A stretch of DNA of 64,000 nucleotides from Adiantum capillus-veneris (Eukaryota; Streptophyta; Polypodiopsida; Polypodiales; Pteridaceae), in contig CM043959.1 in assembly GCA_014529385.2 (NCBI GenBank), positions 10,626,809-10,690,808 on the forward strand. The letters run 5' to 3'. Both the position numbers and the translations under genes were made by a program. Position 1 is the stretch's first letter. Each line of letters begins with the position of its first letter. The notes under the pieces are model-generated. The model made no database searches. It was not told the DNA's origin and saw only the letters and a program-made list of their open reading frames with translations. Positions 47,114 to 57,114 of this stretch are shown piece by piece.

Positions 47114-49167
47114 CAATATGGTGAGGCTTGGCAGCGTCCACTGACAGTCTTCTTTGAGTGCTTTTCATTCTTTTGAATTCGCAGTAGAAGGAAGAGAAGT
47201 TGATGTTGTTGGTGTCATGTCTTGTATAGCAAGTAGATTGGAGAGATTATGCTTTATAGAATCGTGCATCTGTTCACGTGCATCATCAACATACCATTGA
47301 CAACCAAAATATATGGTCAAACATCAAAGAAAATTATCGTCAACCATCTCCTCAACACAAAAATATGCAATTTGAGCGACAAATCGCCAAAAAGGGTATT
47401 TGTAAGGCTAAAGATTACACTGAAGCCATGGAAAGGTGCCCTACTATATGAAACCGCTAAGTTGGAGTCCTCGGGAAAAATATGGACTTATCCATAGGAA
47501 GAATGCTCCAAACTTAGAGAAAATTGGCATAAAGCATGCACACAACACATTCAAGTTTGGGTCCTTGTAGTTACCTTTCCAATTGGGTATGAGATCCCTC
47601 TCCCCATGATGTCAATTTGACAAGTAAAGACATCATACGCATATGATATCTCAACCTATCATAGAGGGATTTTGTCAGCATTTTGGGTATCCAGATTTTT
47701 ATATCATGGGCATGTTTTGATCGTCATACTCCTCATTTTTCTAATCAAAGAGTTGGAAACACCTTTTACGGACTTGGGCATGTGAACACTTGTCTAAATT
47801 CATATTTTCACACATCATAGTAATGTACACATGATAAGCAAGCTATACATCAAGTTTGAGCCAATAACGCCAACATAGACATCATACACATATGATGTGT
47901 AGACCCCTTTAATTGACATGCTAATGTGTTTTTAACAACCCCAACACTTTTACCACATCATTATGAGCTTCCCATCAAATTTTCATCACATTTGGATATC
48001 ATTTGACCTAGCAAAAATCTGGATGCACAAACCCCATTCATGGCTTTTGACATCCATTTTGAAGCTCAATCCACATGCTATAGGCATCTTATCCCATAAG
48101 TTTCAAGCATTTTGCATCAGCAGACATCATATGCGTATGATGTCCATTCACTCATACAAATGCCAAATTCAACATTTTTCATCATGAGCATGTTCACCAC
48201 ACAGTATATAAAGGCCATATATTCAATTTGGATCAGTATGAGTAAGATTGTGACCACTTGGATTCCAAAGTCAAAAATCATGGCCTATGACACAATCTAT
48301 GGTCCCAACCACATGAATCCACCTCTAAATCAACATCTGAGATGATAAGATAGTTACCCATCACCTGAGGATCCTACAGATCAAGTTTGGGCCAAAAATC
48401 TCAAAGTATACATCATACGCGTATGATGTCTCTAGAGGCCAAAATGACCAACTAAGGAGAATTTTTCACTTCCAAAGTCTTTATCTCATCATTGTTAGCT
48501 CACAGCTGAAGTTCCATCAAGTTTCAACTCTTCATACCCATCCAAACCCAAGTGTCAGAACTCTGATGCTCTATACCTTATTTTTTGCTTCAAGCACATG
48601 AAAACATTTCAAAATCAAATTTTGATACCACATGAGTCTAAACCAAGCTAAAATCTGGCTCTGATGCAATTTTGGGTCCTTTTGAACAAATTGGACATCA
48701 TACACATATGATGTCTCATGTCCTAAATATGGACCTGGAATCTAACTTGACTCATCCTAGGTCTTCATCACATGATTCTGAGAGCTTTTACCAAGTTTCA
48801 TCCCATTTGAACCTCATTTACTCACAACTAAGCCAGAATCCAACTTCAAGACTTGAAAGGAGTTCAAATGGTCACATCTTGCCCAAATGACATCCAAATT
48901 GAAATCCAAACATAAGCCCATGATGTACATGCTATGAGCTATGCACACATGAAAAATCACTTCATTTTGAGCACTTGGACATCATACCGTATGATGTCTC
49001 ACAGCATGAATTTTCACTCAAAATGCACTTTTGACCACTTGCATAGCACCCTTAGGCCCTAATTAAATTATGTTTCAATTTGAAGTCATTTGGATAGCTA
49101 AAAGCTGATAAATTGCCAGATTTTGTGAAAGACACTAACTTTTGGAATTGGAGTGTGCAAAAGATCA
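47114..49167 (+). other. Leader of the family C element with C-type palindromes
   Basis: Copies at 47629-47650, 47878-47899, 48123-48144, 48410-48429 (perfect 20 nt, half-site ACATCATACG), 48694-48715 and 48978-48998 (one base short). Spacings are 249, 245, 287, 284 and 284 bp. Several have ACACAT in place of ACGCGT. No credible ORF. Confidence 0.85.
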
Positions 49168-51712
49168 ATGGAAGCCAACAAATTGCCAGCAAAGAGGAAG
49201 AGACTTTCCTTGAGAGTCATAATTGCAGCACTAGCATCCTATACAATCCCCAATGAGACATTGAAGCTAGCAAAGGCTTGGGTAGATGAAGGAACTTTGA
49301 AAAATGAAGGATTGATAGTTTACTAAGGCACATTTGGAGACCCACAAGGAAACACCATGGATATCCCCATGAATCCACAAGAAATCATGGACTATGCCAA
49401 TAAGAAAGAGACCCTCAACCAACTGGAGAGAGCTAATTTGCACAACTTCTTCACAACACAACCAGCAAGTTTAGATACACAAAGATTTTATGAGCTAGAC
49501 AGCTCCATTCAAAAAGACGGCAAAGTAGTGATTATTTCTCTAGATGGCCAAAAGACTGAAGTGATAATCACCACTCAAATCATTGCAGATGGTTTGGGGC
49601 TACATAATGCTGGTAGTTGAGTCAAAGAAAGAAGACACAAAGTGAAGGTCTATTCTCACAAGAAAACTAGCCCCACTTTTGAAGACCTAGAGGATCAAAG
49701 GGCCCAGGGGATTCACCATGGAGAACTTATCACACCACATAAGTGTAGGGGAGGTGTTTTTCTTTACAAGTTACATAAGCGTATAAGTTAGGGGCAGGTC
49801 CCTAATAATTTATCTCCCAAGCTTAAAAATAAGGGAGGGAGTATCATATTTAGGAGAGGGGGGGGAGGGGATCAATTACTTGTAACAATTGGCCACTGGT
49901 ATGCACTAGAACTTGGATGAATTTTGGAGAGGTTTTTTATCAGGTCACACATCAAATTTTGCATCAAGCTGGTCATAGATAAGGGCTGGTTTGGAGTAGG
50001 TCAAGGGTTCATTTACACCAGCTTTGGATAGGTCAGAATTGGATGAGTAGCCAGAGTGCAGGTTGATTGGAAACATAGTTTGAAAGTCAAACTAAGACAC
50101 ATTTAGGGTACATCCAGTTATCAATAGAAGTGGTACCTTAGTACGTTGCCAGTCATTATCCTACACACTATTTGACTAGTTTTACTCAATTAGGTCATGT
50201 GAGACCTAAATTTATATGTAAGATAGGGGTATGATATTTTTCTTCATTTATTGTCGTATAAGCATAGAAAGGGGGGTCATATTCCCTAATATGAGTCATA
50301 TATAGGGGTTTTATCAAAGTTCGCTCTCGCAAGTGGCATCCCATTTTGTATATAGAGTGAATCCCTTGGGTCCAAGGGCAGCAAAAATTTGCAAGTTATA
50401 TAATCAATACTTTCATGTATATAGCAAGCATCCGCAAAAGTATATAACACTACCACATGCAGTAGCTACCACCATCACATGGGCATTGAGAAGCAACATG
50501 CCCAAGGGAGTCAATTATTCCCAATATTTGCATGAGCAAGTGGTTAAAATGGGAATGGACAAGCCAAAGTACATTGGAGGTGGAGAAATATCAACAAAAA
50601 TTGCACATGAAGCTATTGGAGGATGAGGACAATGGACAGACCCACCAACCTAGAATGAGTGGTTGAGACTTAAGGAAGATACAGAAGATGAACCACTAGT
50701 GGCACCACTTGTCGCGATGAGGCTTAGGAGGAAGCTAGAGATTGTACAAGAGGAAAAACATGAAGAACCACTAAAGAAGAAAGGGAAAATGGTAATGGCA
50801 AAGGAGCAGAAACAAAAAGAAACAACAAGTCAAAAGTCAGCTCAAATCAAGAGCTTGATCAAGAAATTCAAGGCTAAACAAGCGCTTAAAGGGGACTTTG
50901 AAGAGTGTTGGGTGCCAGATTCAGCAAAGATTGGGGACAAGTCCTCAAGGCCGCTAGAGGATCAGTTTGATCACTATATTTGAGCTTATGAAGAATGTGA
51001 AAGAGTGATCGAACAACAAAATTTAGAGCCCTTCACGATCAAAGAAGTATAGGATATCAAAAGGAAGATAAAAGAGATACCAAAAAAACAAGTGAAGGAG
51101 GACAAATAAAGTGAGCAAGGAAGAAGTACCCCACCATCAAAATTTCTCAACCGTCACTTGTGTCAAGCCCAAAGCTCTTTACATTGCAACAAGAAGATTC
51201 TCTCAAGAAGGCATCAGAGGCTGAACCAACACCAAGAGACAAAGGAAAGCATGACATGTCTACTTTATGAAGACCTCCTTAATGTTGGATACACATTAGA
51301 AGAAGCCTTTGAAGTCTTCTATGGCACTCCAACTCCGCCATGGGCTGGAAAGAAAGAGGAAAAAAGGGAAGAGAAGCCACGAGACCTAACCATGGATGAC
51401 CAAGGAAAAGGACAACTAGAAGCTCAAGATACACAAAGAAGGGCAACCAGGAATGGAGTCCCTACAACTTGGAGTACCAGGGTTGGTATAGATTCCACAT
51501 GTGACACAGTAGAAACCTCTTCCAATAGGGGTATTGCTAAGTATGGGACACCAGGTTCCATATTAGGCCCACTTCCCAAACCATCGACAAGAAATATAAT
51601 GGCTGCTAACGAAAAATATGTGAGAGACACTTATCAGATACTAGAAAAAATCAAAACACGGTCTCTCATACTAGCAGAAGAAAACACTATGCTCCAAACA
51701 AGGGAGGGGAAT
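49168..51712 (+). pseudogene. ORF-X of the family C element, N-terminal and middle part
   Basis: ATG 49168 (MEANKLPAKRKRLS) with a stop near 49324, open again 49357-49620. It carries the ORF-X N-terminal pattern (RFYELDSSIQKDG, QKTEVIITTQIIADGLGL). An unrelated insert (about 49740-50330) splits it. 50333-50626 resumes with KICKLYNQYFHVYSKHPQKY, TTITWALRSNMPKG and PKYIGGGEISTKIA, which parallel the Element I copy. A basic Lys-rich segment (50663-50983) contains ALKGDFEECW. Frame 51158-51712 ends in coiled coil (LILAEENTMLQTREGN) at the Element IV insertion. Family not recognised. Confidence 0.6.
49740..50330. mobile_element. About 590-bp insertion with direct terminal repeats
   Basis: Interrupts ORF-X exactly where the homologous copy at 21.9 kb is continuous. 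The ends carry similar blocks: near 49747 (GGGGAGGTGTTTTTCTTTAC, CGTATAAG, TCCCTAAT) and near 50227 (GGGGTATGATATTTTTCTTC, CGTATAAGC, TTCCCTAAT). This suggests very short LTRs (TRIM-like), but no primer site was verified. Confidence 0.4.
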
Positions 51713-52022
51713 TGTAAAGTGTGAGCTTTGTCCTAAGGTGTGAGTCAAGGAGAGGAGAGTGGATTTATCCCACATACTGTGGAGCAAGGCTGTAGAGCTA
51801 CTTAAAGCTCATTTCTTGAATCAATAAACAACAACTCATTTTGCACTACATGCTTGTCTATGGTGAGCTTGTGCTAAGCTAAGTCAATACTCAAGATTGT
51901 GCTTATGAGTCCAAGCTAATCTATTTTGGAACCTAATTCACTTGAGTGATAACCTTGCTTACACACACTTGCACCATGTTTCTCTTTCATCCACCATAGC
52001 TAGCACGATCCAAATCCTAACA
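51713..52022 (+). repeat. 5' LTR of Element IV
   Basis: TGTAAAGTGTGAGC ... AATCCTAACA, 310 bp, about 98 percent like 54007-54316. A related diverged LTR is at 58780-59109. Confidence 0.95.
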
Positions 52023-52024
52023 TT

Positions 52025-52041
52025 TGGTATCAGAGCCATGG
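52025..52041 (+). promoter_or_regulatory. Primer binding site, initiator tRNA-Met (Element IV)
   Basis: TGGTATCAGAGCCATGG, a perfect match to the common site, two bases after the LTR. Confidence 0.95.
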
Positions 52042-53160
52042 TGTGCTAGCTAGGATTGTTATTATGCATTAGTGTGTGTGTATTAGTAGCATCTCTAACT
52101 AATTAAGCACTAATCTAGCTATGTGTGGGCATGTCCTTGGCACACCCAAGAGGCCACTACCCTCCATGGCTAGGTAGGCTTGATTAGGAGAGCGTAGGTG
52201 CATTAATCTTTAGAAATATTGCATATTTTCTCAATTGATCACCCCAATGATCAATCAGTGTCTTGATTGATTGGTCACATCATTTAGCAACCGTCTCTCT
52301 TCAAATTTATGTGCATATAGTGTCAATTTTTCTACTTTTTGCATTTGCAATTAATCCCCGCACTTTCATTATCAACTTGCATCTTTTCCATTATCTTGAA
52401 TCTCTCCTCGCAACTCTCTATAGAGCCCCTAAACACCCAAATCCGACATCAAATGCTTCATTAATTAATTTGCTATATTTAGGTGTGTGTGAGGCTTCTG
52501 TGTGTGTGTGTGAGTTTGTGTGGGATAGTGCCTGCCGAGTACAGCTTAACATTTACTTTTTCGGAGTGTTTCCACAAGCAATCCCGTGAGGCTTGGTGGC
52601 TAGCTCAAATTGGAAAAGCTATTCTTGGAATTGAGGTTGCGTGGTCAAAACCCTTGACTAAATTGGGAAGAGCGGGCAGACACGAAAATTCCATGAAAAG
52701 AAGCTTTTGACGGTTGGCAGGTCCGCTAGGGAGTGATCACACGCATAGGCTTTTTTGGTTGTTTCCCGGACTGCCCCCGCCTGCCCGGATAAGCTGCCCG
52801 ATGAGCTGCTCTACTTCCTGGTGTGCCCGCGCTTGCCCTTTTCTGCCCGGCTTGCCCGACCTCTTGGGCCCCCCTTCCCACGTTGCCTCAAAGAACTTCA
52901 AACCTGCCGTGCCCACTTGCACTAGCAAGGGATCCCGCGTCCGAGAAGCCAAGGTCGCTAAGCTACCACAAGGGGGTGCTCCCACCCTATGCACCGGCTC
53001 CAAGGCAAGCCTCCAAAAGCCTCCAAGGCCACTAGAGTCTGTTCTCATTGCAGCACCGAATGCTTGTCCAGGCATAAAGTCGAAGAATTCAAACTATTAA
53101 GGCTTCATCAAGATTCTCCAAGGCGCTCAAAAGAGCTTGAACACCCACTTCAACAGCTTC
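52042..53160 (+). other. Internal non-coding region of Element IV with a GC-rich patch
   Basis: 52042-52200 is shared with Element V (GGGCATGTCCTTGGCACACCC). 52700-53060 is much more GC-rich than its surroundings, with many TGCCCG motifs (52777-52860), and opens a 128-residue frame (52714-53100) rich in Pro, Ser and Cys. No domain is recognised. It may be captured host DNA or a local repeat expansion. Confidence 0.5.
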
Positions 53161-53759
53161 AAAGAGGGAGTTCTTTCAAGCATCAAAAGCAAAAAGAAAG
53201 GTTATCTTCCCTATCTGTGAAGAGGGGCTTCACCGACATTGAAGAGGAGCTTCACATTGAAGGGAAAAATCCAAAGTACAAATTGAAATCTTGCAGCCAA
53301 GCACAACACTTTCTTGCAATGTTCGTAATAGTATTTGTCTACGTGAATGACATTATGTGCTTTTGTAATGGGATATACATTGGCATTGGAGAGTCTCCAA
53401 ATTGCTAAAATCTCCCCATGTGTGAAGAATTTGTGACAAAGTGTATGAGAAACACCGCATGCTTGGGCTCTCGGAGTATGACCAAGATGGAAGAGAGCAT
53501 TAATTTTTGCATAAACCTTTTCATAGGACATTTTCGCATATTGTTGCATGTTATTATGACGCATGTAATAAAGCCTAATTGTACCACAAAAAGGGGGACA
53601 GAAGTACTCGTTCGAGGGGAGGATATGAAGTCAGACCATGAAGCAGTTGAAAGCAACAGCAGAAGCAACGAAGGCAAGAGACCTGAAAAAGGATCATCTC
53701 ACATAGTCGAAGACCAAAAGGACGAAGACAAAGGTAGTGTTTGGGAAGACCCATTTTGA
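53161..53759 (+). pseudogene. Copia-like RT scrap and unassigned 3' ORF of Element IV
   Basis: 53281-53408 encodes FVIVFVYVNDIMCFCNG. This resembles RT motif C of copia elements (YVDD), with Asn replacing the first Asp, so it is inactive. The following frame 53418-53759 (113 residues, acidic C-terminus) has no recognised motif. Confidence 0.45.
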
Positions 53760-53794
53760 AGATGCAGACTCTCTACTTGTAGGGGAGGACTTTT

Positions 53795-53965
53795 TCCTGT
53801 GTGGATACCAACTTATCATCCTGTGTGGACATCACCATCCTTTGTGGATCTTTCTTGTGTGGATTTTACCATCCTGTGTGGATATCACCATCCTTTGTGG
53901 ACTTTATTTTCCTGTGTGGATATCACCATCCTATGTGGATTTTGTTAGCCTGTGTGGATCATGCA
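53795..53965. repeat. Short minisatellite before the Element IV polypurine tract
   Basis: About nine imperfect units built on TGTGTGGATATCACCATCCT, alternating with TTTGTGGATTTT-type units. Confidence 0.85.
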
Positions 53966-54006
53966 TCTTCAGTATCTTGTCTTAGTCCAAACCTCAAGGG
54001 GAGGAT

Positions 54007-54316
54007 TGTAAAGTGTGAGCTTTGTCCTAAGGTGTGAGTCAAGGAGAGGAGAGTGGATTTATCCCACATACTGTGGAGCAAGGCTGTAGATCTACTTAAA
54101 GCTCATTTCTTGAATCAATAAACAACAACTCATTTTGCACTACATGCTTGTCTATGGTGGGCGTGTGCTAAGCTAAGTCAATACTCAAGATTGTGTTTAT
54201 GAGTCCAAGCTAATCTATCTTGGAACCTAATTCACTTGAGTGATAACCTTGCTTACACACACTTGCACCATGTTTCTCTTTCATCCACCATAGGTAGCAC
54301 GATCCAAATCCTAACA
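54007..54316 (+). repeat. 3' LTR of Element IV
   Basis: A 310-bp partner of 51713-52022, same termini. Confidence 0.95.
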
Positions 54317-54630
54317 CGAATATCCAAGAACAATATGACCACCTCTCAAGAACTCTCCACGTAACAAGTCAATGAGCTGAGGTGGCAGAGCGAGATCTTG
54401 AGGCTCTCATCAAAACACTAAGGGATGTTGAGAGTGAAAGAGACACCCTTACACTGCAGATGGAAGAGGTCTCAAGCAAGATAAAGGTCTGCATAATGAG
54501 AAAGACAAGATAGAAGATAAGTTGGAAGCAGCCAAGGATGGTAGACCTAAAAGCTAAATTAGAGCTCCAAGAATTTACATATGCCAAAGTAATTTTGGCA
54601 ATCAATAGACTTACAAGAGTTAGGTAACTC
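54317..54630 (+). pseudogene. ORF-X of family C, coiled-coil continuation
   Basis: The frame continues across Element IV: IQEQYDHLSRTLHV, a TAA, then AEVAERDLEALIKTLRDVESERDTL, which is heptad-rich, followed by a frame change. It stops near 54625. The conserved C-terminal domain seen in X and E2 was not found downstream. Confidence 0.55.
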
Positions 54631-55856
54631 TAGCTTGAAAGTGTCAAAATTGACTGCAATCTTTGAAGCGATGAAGACTTGGAATCTTAATCTGCACTCA
54701 ATGGTGAATTGTGCCCCTAGCTGGTTAATTCTAAAAATTTGCTATGCAATTACTTGCATTTGCCAACTTGTGGCTACCACGATCACTTCTAGTTCCTCAT
54801 GCTCTTTAACTAAAGTGTGGGATTACTATCCAACCAAAATTGGCTAGAACAACATTGCTCTCGGCCAAATTGATTACCGACTGACTTTTGATGATTTCCC
54901 TATTTCTAGGTCCAAGTTTGAAGCCCTTGTGAGTTTTGGAACTCAGAATCGTCCTTTATTTCACCAACGCAAGGTCAAAGATCTTGACCCTAATTTGCAA
55001 GTTTGGCTTATGAACTCTATCCTAATAGTTGGATTTTATTGAAAATCCATTTTGAATTGAGTTTCGTGTGGACGTTTCCTAGCCAGTCGACTTTTGCTGC
55101 TTTTTTATTTCCAAATTTTGAGTTAGTCCCCTCTTTTTCGACAAATTTTTTATTTTTTTAACTAGCCCTAGCTCGGCTTTGCCTTGCCTCAATCTGATTG
55201 TTTCTTCATTTTTTTCTAGCTACGCGTCATTTTTGCTTGCGTTGTCTGACATCCTCCGTGGATTTTAACTTTTTGCCTTTTTTTCTTTTTTGGCAACTCC
55301 CCTCTTTTTTTGTTTTATTATTTCTATAGGATTTTTGAATTTTATAAGTTTTTTTATTTTTCTTATGTTTTATAAATTTTTGGGAAGTCTTTGAAATTTT
55401 TATGAGTTTTTTAATGATTTTTTGACTTTTTTTATATTTTTACGACTTTATAATTTTCATTAAAAAATAAATATTTTTTTATTTTTTAAGAAAAGTTTTG
55501 ACCTTTTATTATTTTTTGAGTTTTTTAAGATTTTTGAGCTTTTTTTGAATTTTTAGGGTTTTTATGTGATTTTCTTATTTTCTTGGATTTTTTCTATCTT
55601 TTTTTACTTTTTTTAATGGTTTTTTTATTTTCTCTATTATTTTTATTTATTTGGATTTTAAATATTTTTCTTATTTTTTTGTTTAATTTCTGAATTATTC
55701 TTTTTTCAAGTGACTAAATTAAAAAAAAACAAAATTTGATAAAAAATAACTTAAAAATCAATTTAAAAAAACCTATTACCTGTTGTACTGCTCTGGCAGT
55801 CATTGCCTACGTACGTGGTGATGGCGATGGCGGGCTAGATGTCGATGACACGCAGT

Positions 55857-55858
<2 letters not shown>
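54631..55858. other. Unassigned, T-rich from about 55060 to 55720
   Basis: 54631-55060 has no recognised feature. 55060-55720 is dominated by T-runs and TTTTTA-type simple sequence on the plus strand. No gene is seen. It could be a decayed LINE or intron-like sequence, but nothing proves it. Confidence 0.6.
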
Positions 55859-56197
<339 letters not shown>

Positions 56198-56320
56198 AGA
56201 AGAGAGATAGTAGGTTACTAGGAATTTACAAAATGAAGAACCCACTTTTACCATTAAAACACAGTGGTCAAGAATGCTCAAAAATACTCTTATTGGAAGC
56301 CATTATAATGGAAAAATGCT

Positions 56321-56324
<4 letters not shown>

Positions 56325-56409
<85 letters not shown>
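56325..56409. repeat. (GA)n microsatellite
   Basis: About 42 GA units. Confidence 0.98.
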
Positions 56410-56412
<3 letters not shown>

Positions 56413-56607
56413 CTTAAACTTTGGTAGCTTGAGCTAGATTGCAATGTTTTAGCCAAAGGAAGACCCTGTTACCTGTCACCATCACCATCAAAACAAACAT
56501 AAAAATGTTAGTAAAAAATGGTGGAAGGCATGTGTCATAGGATAATCCTACATGTCATAGATGTCAAGCTAAAAAAGAACAATCAAAAGCAAGGGTAAGC
56601 TACAAAC

Positions 56608-56735
56608 CTGAGAGGAAGATTCCATTTGAGCAGAGTGGTGAGAGGGTGTGGTGAGATTTCTCTTTCTTGACAGCTTGTTTGTGAAAAAAATGTCACCTTA
56701 AAATGGACAACCAAACCTCTATATTTATAGGCTAG
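56608..56735 (-). promoter_or_regulatory. Possible promoter and first exon on the minus strand
   Basis: The minus strand has CTATAAATA at about 56730-56722. About 100 bases later a CT-rich leader runs into ATG (56625) encoding MESSSQ, then CAG|GTTTGT, a donor-like site (GT at 56607-56606). No convincing second exon was identified; a possible acceptor GTGACAG is near 56472. Weak evidence. Confidence 0.2.
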
Positions 56736-57114
56736 AGAGAAAGAAGGGTGCAACCTCAAAAACAAAGAGAGGGAAGCCCAAAGGGTGCATGGTTAGGGAG
56801 GGGTGTAGTGGGGGTAGTGGAGTCTTTTTTTATTTAAAAAATTGGGGGGTGAGGTTGAAGTAAGAGATACTTCCATCCAAAATCTTGTAACCTTATAAGC
56901 CTCTCTTGGTCTAGGTTCTAAGGTGTGCACTATATTAGTCTTTAGAGGTGGTTTTTGTGCTAGTGAGAGAGACCCTCCTCCGCCCGCACTAGGAAGGATG
57001 AGGATTTGTCCCAAAGGGGGCACTAGGCCCCCCAAGGGGTCCTAGTGTCCTCCAAAATCTAGCAAGTCCAAGAGTATAGTTGGGTGGCATGAGAATTTTG
57101 AAGCTGAAAACTCT
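56736..57114. other. Unassigned segment between the (GA)n region and the Penelope-like element
   Basis: No ORF with recognisable content. It could include the 3' untranslated end of the minus-strand Penelope-like element. Confidence 0.4.

Larger units (their letters stand above)
51713..54316 (+). mobile_element. Element IV: young, internally deleted copia-like LTR element (2.6 kb)
   Basis: Two 310-bp LTRs differ at about six positions. A Met-type primer site follows the first and a purine tract (AAGGGGAGGAT) precedes the second. GGAAT before and CGAAT after suggest a 4-5 bp target duplication. Removing the element rejoins the coiled-coil frame of ORF-X (…TREGN and IQEQYDHLSR). Only a scrap of RT remains inside, so it is non-autonomous. 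Confidence 0.9.

Noticed and set aside
52737-53075. 112-residue minus-strand ORF in the GC-rich patch
   Set aside because: GC-rich DNA opens several frames at once; none shows a known domain.
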